64,000 nt of DNA, from assembly GCA_949316235.1 (NCBI GenBank), contig OX438754.1, positions 5,503,501-5,567,500 of the forward strand. Direction: 5' to 3'. The notes below the pieces were generated by a model. The model was given only the letters and a program-made list of their open reading frames with translations. It was not told the DNA's origin and did not search any database. Both the position numbers and the translations under genes were made by a program. Source of the DNA: Oegoconia quadripuncta. Lineage: Eukaryota > Arthropoda > Insecta > Lepidoptera > Autostichidae. This document shows, in pieces, positions 33,859 through 44,310 of the stretch; position 1 is the stretch's first letter, and every line of letters starts with the position of its first letter.

Positions 33859-34088
33859 TTAAATTTTAACAAAAAGTCCATCCTTTATTATATAATGAGG
33901 AGGATTATGTGAATGTTCCAAATTCCCGCGAACAAATATTTTGTCTTTCGTCAAGACAACGTTCGACTTGCATCTCAAGTGACTCGTACATATCCAACGC
34001 AATGTAAATTTATTGCGTTTTTGACAGTAAAATGTGTAGCCATTTACTAAAACAACTTCTTTGCCAGCACTATTTCTTGCGCAAATTA
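33859..34088 (-). CDS. mod(mdg4): F18: FLYWCH zinc-finger terminal exon
   Basis: Exon of 75 residues from the acceptor AG at 34089-34090 (gtAG|TA ATT TGC). ICARNSAGKEVVLVNGYTFYC; Cys pair CTSHLRC; His pair H-S-H; end DGLFVKI. The TAA overlaps an AATAAA hexamer. With F17 and F19 it forms a tandem cluster of about 0.8 kb per unit, including flanks such as AGGATAATGTT just past the stop. Confidence 0.9.
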
Positions 34089-34636
34089 CTACAAACAAAT
34101 TCATTAATGATTATAACGTGTTAGAGATTAACATATTGCTTCGAATAACGGGAGAAAGGCAAGAAACAGAAGAATTGTACTTACAATACAATACAAATAT
34201 CCTTTATCCAGCAGTAGTTACAATTATAAACATGGAACATAGTAATAATATTTTGTAAGATTATTGGTGCAAAATAAACTATTATGTATTATTTTTTGAT
34301 ATTTACAACGCCCGATAAAGTTATTCATTACATCAGAGTATATTTACAAAACACGATAAAGTACTACAAACTTCAACAAAATATCTCTTTATTTTTCTAT
34401 TTTCATATTTTAGTAAAATCTGAAAACACAAATATTTACCTGGACGTATTCGCTTTTCTACTTACATAGATAACGACATATTAATTAAATAAGTATGCAC
34501 TACAGGTAGGTACATTATTAACATCCTTACGTCCCATTGCTCTGCTGGGGCACAGCCTCCTCATAAGAAGCTAATGGATTTGAAAACGTGAAATAAAAAA
34601 AAAAACATTCACAGGATAATGTTCATAAAAAATATA

Positions 34637-34866
34637 TTAAATTTTAATAAAAAGTCCATCCCTTATTATATATTGAGGAGGAGAATGTGAATGTTCCAAG
34701 TTCCCGCGTAGAAATGTTTTGTCCTTGGTCAAAACAACGGTCGACTTGCATTTCACGTTTCTCGTACATATCCACCGCAATGTAAATTTATTGCGTTTTT
34801 GCAAGCAAAATGTGTAGCCACCGATTATAACAACATCCTTGCCAGCACTGTTTTTTGCGCAAATTA
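34637..34866 (-). CDS. mod(mdg4): F19: FLYWCH zinc-finger terminal exon
   Basis: Exon of 75 residues from the acceptor AG at 34867-34868 (ctAG|TA ATT TGC). ICAKNSAGKDVVIIGGYTFC; Cys pair CTRNVKC; His pair H-S-H; end DGLFIKI. Only a few residues differ from F18; those in the Cys loop (CTRNVKC versus CTSHLRC) are the main change between the two copies. Confidence 0.9.
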
Positions 34867-35241
34867 CTAGAAACAAACAAACTTACCGTTAATAACGTGT
34901 TAGAGAATAAAATATTGCATCGACCTATAAAATAATGGGACAAGGACAGGGAAAACTAGAATACAGTGAAAAAGTGTTTTAGTAAAATCTGTGAATAATA
35001 ATAATAATAAATATTTATTATCTCACCACAAAGAAATAGGTACATTGATGAAAAAGTAATGTTAGGTAAATACAAAAACAAATTTCTTTGTGACAGACTG
35101 GAGTCTGAAATAGGTTCGAAACCTGTGCTACAAGATCTCCAGGCTCTCACTCCCTTAATATTAGACATTACAACAAGAGCACTGAGAATACATTATCTAA
35201 TGTCAACATTTCTCTAGATGTGGGGTTACCAGAGATAACTT

Positions 35242-35645
35242 ATGGTAACTGAAACGTGGTGTCTCACTATGGGCCTTATAAGAAAACTCAAAGCCACTCA
35301 ACGAGCAACGGAAAGGACGATGCTTGACGTTCCACTACGCGATCGTATCAGGAATGAAGAAATTCATATGCGAACGATGGTCACTGACATCGCCCAGAGG
35401 ATTAGCAGTGGCAGTGGGCGGGGCACGTAGCTCGAAGAACTGATGGCCGGTGGGGCATTAAAGTTCTCGAGTGGAGACCACGCATCGGCAAGCGCAGAGT
35501 AGGACGTCCAGTCACAATGTGAACAGACGACCTAATAAATCGCTAAGAAATCGCTGGACGCAGGCTGCTCCCAACCGGTCACTTTTGAATTCTATGGAGG
35601 AGGCATATGTTCAGCAGTGGACATCCTTGTGGCTGATATGATGAT
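35242..35645 (+). pseudogene. LINE C-terminal fragment (RTE/CR1-like)
   Basis: VTETWCLTMGLIRKLKATQR, then LRDRIRNEEI and, across a frame change, RWGxKVLEWRPRxGKRxVGRP and EEAYVQQW, the end of a common lepidopteran endonuclease/reverse transcriptase. It finishes in a TGATGATGATG run. Several stops. Confidence 0.75.
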
Positions 35646-35789
35646 GATGAGTGGTTTTCTATTTGTCATAAAGTAGTATTAATTACATAAGTGTATACAT
35701 ACATACATATAATTACGTCACGACTTTTATCCCAAATGGGGTGGTCAGAGATATACCAAACAATAATGTTTGCGTGTTCCAAACATTTT

Positions 35790-36000
35790 AAATTTAATGA
35801 TTGAAACAAAATCTGTGGATTTTTTGGGAACTGTGGTTCCTGCAGCGGTATTCCAGAACGAGCACGACATTGGAACCTTCAAGAAACGAACCTATACACC
35901 TTCCTCAAATACCGGCAATGCATCTGTGACCCTTTTGGTGTTGCGGGTGTCCATATGCGGCGGTGATTGCTTTCCATCAGGTCCTCATATAAAAAAAAAA
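35790..36000 (+). pseudogene. Jockey-like LINE 3' end
   Basis: The stretch for VPAAVFQNEHDIGTFKKRTY and [23 protein letters not shown] decayed frame corresponds to the tail at 44075-44310 ([20 protein letters not shown]). It ends with an oligo(A) run. Confidence 0.7.
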
Positions 36001-36284
36001 CCTCATAAAATATACAAAAATTAAAACGTGACAGGTGGTGAGCCCATCGCCATTGAAACACGCAAATCCATAGGTTTTTGGTGGAAAGTCTCTTAGTCGC
36101 CTTTTACGACACCCACGGGGAGAAATGGGTTGGTTCTATTCTATTTGAGTGCCGAAACCACACAGCACACATTAAATATATATTAATAACAACCTTAAAA
36201 GTCGGACCCCATTTAAGCGGCGCTGCGCGGCACTGCGCTGCACTTCTCTTCGCAGCACCTATCGCACTATATATAACTGCATTT

Positions 36285-36617
36285 TTTTTTTATGCACGAC
36301 GGGTTCGTACTTGACCTCAATCACACCTGATGTTAAGTGAAGATGAGGTCGAAGGTGGAAGCGTACTAACCCGGAAACCCCAACACATTTGGGGGGACTG
36401 GCTATCTTATCTCTGACAACCGGAACACAACAATGCTATTAACATTGCTGTTTGGCGGCAGATTTAGATAAGATGGTGGTAGCTAGCCTGGCGGACATTT
36501 TAAAATGCCCTACCACCAACCAAACCGAGTACTTAAACATGTACCCCGCTGGGGATCGAACCCGCGACCTCCGAATCGTAAACTCAGTGTTATTTACATT
36601 GAGCCACGGAGGCGGTT
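36285..36617 (-). mobile_element. SINE family C, full length
   Basis: Minus head CCGCCTCCGTGGCTCAATG and B box GGGTTCGATCCCCAGCGGGG, body and tail all present, ending at ACCCGTCGTGCATAAAAAAA. Reference copy for the family. Confidence 0.85.
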
Positions 36618-36859
36618 AAATGCTGCATAAAGCTTTATCGCTAATATGCAAATTTCTTTAAAAGCAACGTTCGCTGCAGTACCGCCCTAATGCGGATGCG
36701 GACTAAAAGGATATTTTGACGCTTTATGCCGCGTAACCTTCTCATAAAAAGCTAAAGAATTCGTGAATGGAAATTAAAAACCTACAAACCCAAATTACAG
36801 AATATAATCATTCACGTAGTTTTTGTGAATTGTGCAATAAAGAGTATTTGATTGATTTA

Positions 36860-36960
36860 TTTCGTTTATTGCGGACACTTACACCAATTATCTACTTGCA
36901 ATCTAAGAAAAGCTTGTAGGTACTATGGATAACAGATAACGGATAAACATATATGACAAA
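36860..36960 (-). mobile_element. SINE family A tail fragment
   Basis: Matches CACTTACACCAATTATCTA to ACGGATAAACATA of family A; truncated. Confidence 0.55.
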
Positions 36961-37293
36961 ATGACTTTTATGCATACAAAAAACTTCCAATAACTGGGTA
37001 TCTGTGATAGCGAAGTAAGCCAGTTCTATTATTTAAGATTTTATTTGCTCCTATCATAAAGTTCAACTTTACAACTATATAGGAGTTATACGTGTCTTTC
37101 GCCAATTATTATTATTTCTAATTATTATTATTATTATTATATGAGTAATGCTTACTCGCATGTAGCTTGTAGCTAATAATAATAAGTATAGTGTACGACA
37201 ACTTCTGACGTGTTATGCGTTCTAATATCAGTGGATGCATGAGGCGGAGACTGAAAAACAGCTATTTTGCTGACGCTCCAACCTATTTAGCAA

Positions 37294-37652
37294 ATATTAG
37301 GTCCTTACCTATTGAATTGGCGTTTTGTATGAAGAATTAAACTTTGTGTGTATTATCGGATAACATTAAGTTAAGCATAGGCAGCGTTAATTTTTAAAAG
37401 TAACCGCTTTATAAAAGTTTCAGCGCATCTAAGAAATGATTATGGGATGCACATGAAAAGAGCTCTGTTTAATTTTCTTTTATTATGTGATTTAGCCCAG
37501 AAATAAAAAAATATTTCATGTGAAACCTTGAAATAATATTCCATTTTCCAAATAAAAAACAAATTTGGATATAGCTTTGAAAATCGCAGGAATTGGTACA
37601 TATGATTAACGAAGAAAAAAAAACTCCAATTTCATAGGTAAAGACCCAATAT
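37294..37652. mobile_element. MITE with ATTGGGTCTTTACC ends, copy 2
   Basis: Reverse-oriented copy of the element at 6591-7019, with ATATTAGGTCCTTACCTATT at the left and GGTAAAGACCCAATAT at the right. It is shorter by about 70 bp near the left end. No ORF. Confidence 0.7.
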
Positions 37653-37724
37653 TATAACTATTAATTATAAACCATGTAGTATATTTTTATGTGGATTAAT
37701 AAATATCTTATTACTATTATAAAT

Positions 37725-38150
37725 CTTTTACACATCCATGACTCGGGAATAAATGTTCGTATGCATCATACAAACATTTACCCCTCGCGGGTTTCGAACC
37801 CGTAACCATTGGTTTCGCAAACATGGTCACTATCCACTACACCAATCGGTCGTCCGATTGGTTGAATAATTATTAAAAATTTATTAAAGTTTAATATAAA
37901 GTCCCATTCCTTATAATATAATGAGGCGGCTCGTGATATTATAAGAAATGGAATATTTTTTATGTCGAATAATAAATATATTATTACTATTATAAATCTT
38001 TATATACATAACCATGACTAGGGAATAAATATTCGTATGCATCATACAAACATTTATCCCTCGCGGGTTTCGAACCCGTAACCATTGGTTTCGCAAACAT
38101 GGTCACTATCCACTACACCAATCGGTCCTCCGATTGGTTGAATAATTATT
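37725..38150 (-). repeat. Tandem duplication with SINE A and an exon end
   Basis: A unit of about 270 bp (SINE A fragment, GATTGGTTGAATAATTATTA and the last about 55 bp of a FLYWCH exon) is repeated: the first exon end at 37881-37935 is cut at GGCTCGTG, the second belongs to intact F20. The SINE parts at 37725-37855 and 37985-38130 are nearly identical. Confidence 0.75.
37881..37935 (-). pseudogene. Truncated FLYWCH exon 3' end, copy of F20
   Basis: Identical to the F20 end but for one added C (GTCCCATTCC against GTCCATTCC), then broken after the GGCTCGTG that precedes the His codon. It arose with the tandem duplication described here. Confidence 0.75.
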
Positions 38151-38159
38151 AAAAATTTA

Positions 38160-38389
38160 TTAAAGTTTAATATAAAGTCCATTCCTTATAATATAATGAG
38201 GCGGCTCGTGTGAATGTTCCAAGTTTCCGCGAACAAATACATTATCTATGGTCAAAGTAACAAACGCCTTGCACTTCTTGTGATTCGTACATACCCACCC
38301 GATCGTAGATATATTGCAATGATGACAGTAAAATGTATAGCCATTTATTATGACAACTTCCTTGCCAGAGGTATTTTTCACGCAAATTA
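38160..38389 (-). CDS. mod(mdg4): F20: FLYWCH zinc-finger terminal exon
   Basis: Exon of 75 residues from the acceptor AG at 38390-38391 (ttgcAG|TA ATT TGC). ICVKNTSGKEVVIINGYTFYC; Cys pair CTNHKKC; His pair H-S-H; end NGLYIKL, with TAA overlapping AATAAA. The open frame continues through the AG into intron, giving a longer apparent ORF; the acceptor, common to all 28, is the better limit. Confidence 0.9.
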
Positions 38390-38689
38390 CTGCAAACAAA
38401 AAAAAATTAATAACGTGTTCTGAATACACGATAAACTACCACAAACTGCTACAAAATATCTGTTTTCATATTTTACTAAAATATGAAAACACAAATATTT
38501 ACCGACGTATTAGCTATTCTGCTTACACAAGTAAATAGATATATATATATTTTATTTTAATTAAATAAATATACAGTAAAGCTACATTATCAATAGGCTC
38601 AGTCCTCACTGCACTGGACCATGCTTCCTCATTAGAAGCTAATGTGTTTTTCAAATGAAAAATAAGAAAACATTTAATGTTTATAAAAA

Positions 38690-38765
38690 AATTATAAAAT
38701 TTTAATAAAAAGCATTTCCTTACATAGTGAGGAGGAGAACTTTCCACTTTACCGCGTACAAATAA
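38690..38765 (-). pseudogene. Truncated FLYWCH exon 3' end
   Basis: AAAATTTTAATAAAAAGCATTTCC... TACCGCGTACAAATAAATA keeps the end of an F19-like exon with deletions and ends after the codons for RG (CCGCGTAC). The rest is lost. Its flank AGAAGCTAATGTG matches the tandem unit of F17-F19. Confidence 0.7.
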
Positions 38766-38769
38766 ATAA

Positions 38770-40607
38770 ATACTACTTGTGCAATAAATCCTTTATTACC
38801 ACATTTGTACAAAACATAAAATCGCAGACATAATCAGTTGTGGCAATCGGAGATGGACGAATTTTGCTGGCAGGTACTCCTTAGAGTTCACTGCACAGCG
38901 CTGGTTATAGTTAGGCATGCAATGTCGTCAAGCTGCATTGCCTAAGAAATAAAAATGAGAACTGATATTTTGTAAAGATAATTTCCCTAAATGTTTTGAA
39001 TTAAAAGAAATACCCATCAATAGAGCATTTTTTTTTAAAGAAACACATTTTTCAACTTACGTTTCTTACAAATGCTTAATTTTTAACAATTACATTTGCA
39101 ACACTTTATTAAATGTTTCAATAAAATCGCGGTTATTCGTTTTTCCGAGGTCAAACCATATTTTCCCTGGGCTAACCGTAACATCTTGTGAAACAATGTA
39201 GCTTTCTAAAAACATGTAAACATTTATGACATTACAAAGCGAAGATGACTGTATGTTTTTGTCCAAGTAAACAATAATAACATTTAAGCATTTAAAAACC
39301 AATTTTTACACTATTAAATGTACCTTTGACACTCTAACGACGACTTGCCCTTCAAAATCGGTCAAGTCAACTAAAGGTAACATAGAAATCTATAAACACA
39401 CATATACACCCGAAATTCAATACGTGAGGCAGTCGGGTAAAAAAGACTAAATGGGATATATTATATAGATACATACTTCATATATCTTAATATCTTTATT
39501 GTATACAAAATTGTTACAGAAATATGCATTGTATATAAAATGTACAAAGGCGAGCTTAACTCCGATAGAGTTTTCTACCAGCAAACCTTAGAGATACATA
39601 GTGTTTATTAGATTGGGCAGAAAATAGTGTACACAACAATTGAAAATTATTTTACAAAAAAAAAATATATATTTATAAATAAATATCTCACATAACCTAT
39701 CCAATATACATATATATATAGTACGAAGTATAAACAAGTATATACATTATCAATACTCATATTATGATAAATAATTAAATAATTACTATAATACTGAGAA
39801 GAAATCATAAAGACAAATAATGCTCTTTTACCCTTTTCTTGAAAATTTCTAACGATAGATGAATTTTCGTTTATTTATGAAACATTAAGGCCAACTAACA
39901 GCATAACTTAAGTAGTAATTATATTGTAATAGAGAAATGTACAATTACACATGAAATTATTTTATGGGCGGAAAGTAACTAATGCTAATTAAACTAATTC
40001 TTGAGTTTAAATTAGTTGTTATATAGTTATTAGTGTCAACAGCCTGATTCTAAAATATAAAAGGTTCATTAATCTCAACTAATAAAAATAATAATAAAAA
40101 TGAACCGAACCGCCTACAATTTCAGTGATGTAGTACTTTTCGTCGGCAAACCGGTGATTTAATTTAATTTTAATTATTCAAGATTTTTTATTATTATTTT
40201 TATAAATAAAATTGTTATATTTTGGACCAACAGAATCATTTGTTTAATGAATCGATACTGTAGAGGATTTATTTTGTCCCGATCTCATTGGATAAATAGC
40301 TTTGATGAGGGTTATTTTCCAGAAGTCAAGTAAAAAAAAAGTGGCAGTTTATGAAATTCTTTTTAAAAAGTCTCTTTTTTAATTTGAAGTTCTCGAAAAT
40401 AACCTTTTAGACTTCTCGAGTGCAGGTCGGAGCAATTTTTTTTGATTTATTCTTTATTTAAAAAGAAATCATTATTTATCCAATGGGGGCGCAACTGGTC
40501 CGAATAAGCCCTCTTAACCAAGATATATATGTAGGCCACTAAAATGAGTATTAACGTTTAATATTTTAATTCTGTGAGTCAATATCAATCCCGACACTAT
40601 TTCCACT
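38770..40607. other. Long exon-free gap
   Basis: No finger, gene or clear element is seen. A short block at 39320-39440 (CCTTTGACACTCTAACGACG ... GGTAACATAGAAATC) belongs to the dispersed repeat of 31395 and 45500. 39660-39800 is very AT-rich. Confidence 0.35.
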
Positions 40608-40843
40608 CTAAATATTTTTGAACAGAATACCATTCCTTATTAAAAATCTTGGCTTCGGATGTGAATGCTCCATGTATCCGCGAATAAATATCTTGTTTTT
40701 GGTCAGAATAACAGTCGCGTTACATTTTCTTTTATCCGTGCATACCCACCTATCTGAAACAGTTTTTTGACGATTTTGACAGCAAAATGTGTATCCATCT
40801 ATTATGATAACTTCGTTGCCAGCGATGCTCTTCACACAAAGCA
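40608..40843 (-). CDS. mod(mdg4): F21: FLYWCH zinc-finger terminal exon
   Basis: Exon of 77 residues from the acceptor AG at 40844-40845 (tcgcAG|TG CTT TGT). LCVKSIAGNEVIIIDGYTFCC; Cys pair CTDKRKC; His pair H-S-H; end GILFKNI with a TAG stop. It shares LCVKS and YTFCCQ with F22, so the two are a tandem pair. Confidence 0.9.
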
Positions 40844-40869
40844 CTGCGAACAACATATACAATGGACTT

Positions 40870-41515
40870 TATGAGTATTATTTCATTAGTCACTACAGCC
40901 TATACCACTACACCGGACATTCACCGCTGACCATAGGCATCAATAGACCTCCATCACGGGAGTCATATTGTCAAAAGAGAAACGTGAACGGTAAGAGGAA
41001 GCTAAAGAAAGACAGAGCAAATGAGATCGATCCGGATAAAAGTCCTCGTTCTTCCAAGTTCTTTCCCGAAGCTATTAAAATATAGTCCCAGGGAAGACTG
41101 TAACAAAATGGTGGCAGAGGGGATGGGCTTAAGCCCGTGGGAGTTGGGCACACCCCAGCGGTCTCTGAACGTCCATGTAATGGTTTACCCACCGCCCTCG
41201 CAAAAAAAAAGACTTCCAGAGCGAACTTCGTCAGGTCGTCGGTGCATTATATGTGTGGACGTCCCACGCTGCGTTTGCCTGTGCGCGGTCTTCATTCCAG
41301 AACCTTAATGCCCCAACGACTATTTCTTCGAGCTATGTGCCCTGCCCACTGCCACTTCAACATACTAACACGCTAAGCTATGTCTGTGACTCTCGTTCTT
41401 CTACAGATGTTCTTATTCTTGATTCGGTCTCGTAGAGAAACACCATTGCGTGACCTTGAGCTTTCTTGTGAGATTCATAGTGAGAGACCACATCTAAATT
41501 ACCCAGGTTGTATCC
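40870..41515 (-). pseudogene. Decayed LINE and unknown repeat DNA
   Basis: 41270-41510 on the minus strand matches the C-terminal region of the same LINE type as 35242 (for example TCTCGTAGAGAAACACCATT equals the codons for NGVSLRD). 40870-41220 has no clear family and ends in an oligo(A). Confidence 0.5.
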
Positions 41516-42024
41516 AGTGATCAACTTCTTGCCAAGATGATGGGCAAGATGTTTGGAAATTAGTGGTAATGAAAAATAAATCAGTGATGCTTCTAGTAAA
41601 GCAGCAGGAGCGAACTCTAACTTTCTGAATAAGTTTTATTTTGAAGTCATTTCTCTCACAACTTTTTTCAGTTTTTAATGTGCAAAAGCCAATTATAGCT
41701 AATCTCAAAGATGACTTTCTTGTATCTACAATTGTTCCAATATATTTTTCATTGATTCGTTTCCATTTTCTAAGCAGTATATATTTCCTAATGTATAACA
41801 ACACAGTTACCCCAGAATATAATTGAATCCTTAGTAGACTCTTCTCATCGTCTCCACAGAGCGTTATCTGAAACACTACTTAACCTTCACTGCTACGTAT
41901 CACAAATCTTTACACATCAAGAAAAAAATTTGAGTAGGTGTCATAATTTAGTTAACAAATGAAATAAAACAGGTAAACAAAATTTTGAGCTATGGTTTTA
42001 ATAATGGCCCTTTAACATACAAAC
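41516..42024. other. Gap, nothing recognised
   Basis: No gene, finger or known repeat. A minus-strand frame of 125 codons spans 41499-41876 without any family sign. Confidence 0.3.
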
Positions 42025-42171
42025 TTAGGCATTACAGAATGTTACTCAAGCAGAGATCTCCGCTTGAGAACAGTTAAAAAGGGACAGCTTTATGTAAATC
42101 GTATAGCTGCATCTCTTTATAAATATGCTTAAGCGTAGATCTACGCTTGAGCAACATTCTGAAATACGGAC
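42025..42171. mobile_element. MITE, CAGAATGTT family, copy 2
   Basis: Ends CAGAATGTTACTCAAGC (42035) and GCTTGAGCAACATTCTG (42161) are inverted repeats. About 50 bp longer in the middle than copy 1 at 661-777. No ORF. Confidence 0.7.
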
Positions 42172-42532
42172 TTACGTCTACATTTCCCACTCGATAAATC
42201 GTGACGAATTCCTATTTAAAATTAGATAAACTGAAATAAGCCTAAGTATTTAATAAGTAAATTTCTAATAAACCCAAGCCGAAATTCCACTTCAATGCCG
42301 TATACATCACATACGTCTAAACTAATATTATACATACCTATAGCAATAAGTTGTTTGTTCGTATTTGTTTTTATGAGGTAACCGGTGGAACTGCTGGTCT
42401 GATTCTGAAAATTCTTTCACTAATAGAAAATTACACGTCACAAGTGACAGAGGCTATGTTTGTCTATTCATATTTAATTCGCTGACGATAAGGAAATCAC
42501 TCCGGAAATTATATTTCCATTGCATATAAAAA

Positions 42533-42765
42533 TCAAAAAATCTTTACAAAAACCCCATTCCTTATTAAATATTTAGGCGGAGAATGTAAATGTACCAAGT
42601 TCCCGCGAATAAATATTTTATTTTTGGTCAGGCCAACGAACGCTTTGCATTTATTGTTATTCGTACATATCCACCTATCAGTCTTAACACTTTGATGTTG
42701 ACAGCAAAATGTGTATCCATCTATTATTACAACATCCTTTCCATTGGTGCTCTTCACACAAAGCA
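42533..42765 (-). CDS. mod(mdg4): F22: FLYWCH zinc-finger terminal exon
   Basis: Exon of 76 residues from the acceptor AG at 42766-42767 (ttgcAG|TG CTT TGT). LCVKSTNGKDVVIIDGYTFCC; Cys pair CTNNNKC; His pair H-L-H; end NGVFVKIF, one residue beyond the usual. F21 is the nearest relative. Confidence 0.9.
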
Positions 42766-43187
42766 CTGCAAACAAAGGAAATAATTCAGTACTAGTTATA
42801 GAAATTAAAATTATTGAAACAAGGCTGGGCCATTGAGTTAGGATGTTAGTAGACCCCTATACTAGTCCTTTGGCTTTGCGCACAACGTGCCTCGATCACG
42901 GACTTTGACTGAAATAATTGTCAGGCGGTGACTCGCAGCTCACTAGAATTCCCCAGAAAAAGCTGCAAGAATCCATCACTGATGTGAATATTCTTATTCT
43001 TTAATAATGGCAGGTAAATACTTCGATTACTCGGCCTCTAAGTGAACCAGAAAAGCTCTTTCGACTGGTGGCACCTATTAAAAATCCTATCTAAATATAC
43101 GTAATCAACATAGTAAACTACATCTACTCAACTCAAAGATAAAAACAATTTTGTTTGATGAAAAATATTCGACACGTAGGGTAAGAC

Positions 43188-43232
43188 AAGGTTGTGGATC
43201 TTCAATATTCCTGCGAACAAATTTTTGCCATT
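43188..43232 (-). pseudogene. Possible FLYWCH exon remnant
   Basis: GTGGATCTTCAATATTCCTGCGAACAAAT resembles the region coding for RGN-x-EH in intact exons (compare TGAATGTTCCAAATTCCCGCGAACAAAT at 33910). Only about 30 bp align, so this may be chance. Confidence 0.3.
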
Positions 43233-43389
43233 CCCACTTATTTTATTAAATTTAATCGACAAGACGAAAGCCTTTAATCAATGTGTGCTACCAGAACTAT
43301 ACGGATTAATATCAGCAAATATCAATCTTCACGCTCTTGTCGATTCATCATATCAATCAATGAGCGTGCTGAATACCTATAGGCCTCAT

Positions 43390-43640
43390 AAATTTCCAGA
43401 ACGACCGGTCGGAAGTCTTGTCCTACGCTGTGCTTGCTTGCTGGGCAATGTGGGGAACTTTCGTTCGTCCATGGATATCTTCATTCCTCATTCTATCACG
43501 TAGTGAAACGCCAAGCGTCATCCTCACCATTGCTCGTTGCCTGACCTTGAGTTTTCTTATAGGCCCATAGTGAGAATCCACGCTTCAGTGCTGTATGTCA
43601 TTCATATAATCATTCATCATGGATACAGTGAGCGGCATAC
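43390..43640 (-). pseudogene. LINE C-terminal fragment, minus strand
   Basis: TCTATCACGTAGTGAAACGCCAAGCG and TTGAGTTTTCTTATAGGCCCATAGTG match, reversed, the segment LGLIRKL ... LRDRIRNE of the LINE fragment at 35242. The rest is decayed. Confidence 0.55.
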
Positions 43641-43942
43641 CTTTGGCAAATGCCGTTTAATATGATGATTGTGCTTTGCAGTGACATATACTAATGCCAA
43701 TGCCAAATTGGGAGACAAACTATCCCTTTTTCCTGATAGATGTCGCACGAGCAATCGTACGTGACGATCTATTATACACAAGCAATTTGAGGTTAGAAAG
43801 TTCATCATTGCATCATCAGCCCACAGTTGTCCACTGCTGGCAACACACACTGATCAAAATTTTATTAATATTTCTGCATGCCTCCCTAAGTATAGGCGCA
43901 AATGTTTTTATAACAAACGCCACCGTTTTGACTCCCGCAACC

Positions 43943-43975
43943 GATTGGCTGTCAGCGTTTTATAAACAGCCAATC
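43943..43975. repeat. 10-bp inverted repeat (CCAAT-like)
   Basis: GATTGGCTGT at 43943-43952 is repeated inverted as ACAGCCAATC at 43966-43975, with CCAAT boxes in both orientations. It may be a promoter-type palindrome or chance. Confidence 0.4.
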
Positions 43976-44074
43976 AACTGCGAATGGATTGATAGCGTTA
44001 ATCAAACAAGGTTCTTTTTCTGTAATCGACGATGTATTATTGTTTACAAATACACTTTGTTGCTCAACAAAGTA

Positions 44075-44310
44075 TAATTTCAAGAAACTTCCTACCACGT
44101 ACGACCACCCTGTGGAACGGACTTCCTGCAGCGGTATTCCCGAACGAGTACGACATTGGAACCTTGAAGAAACGAGCCTACACCTTCCTCAAAGGCCGGC
44201 AACGCATCTGTGACCCTTTTGGTGTTGCGGGTGTCAATGGGCGGCGGTGATTGCTCTCCATCAGGTGACCCGCATGCTCGTTTGCCGCCCTCTCATATAA
44301 AAAAAAAGTA
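44075..44310 (+). pseudogene. Jockey-like LINE 3' end
   Basis: The frame gives [19 protein letters not shown] and [20 protein letters not shown], a typical ORF2 C-terminus, then a 3' UTR with CCATCAGGTGACCCGCATGC and an oligo(A) tail. Confidence 0.75.

Noticed and set aside
41499..41876. 125-codon minus-strand frame as a gene
   Set aside because: No start context, splice pattern or family sign; chance frame in repeat-rich DNA.
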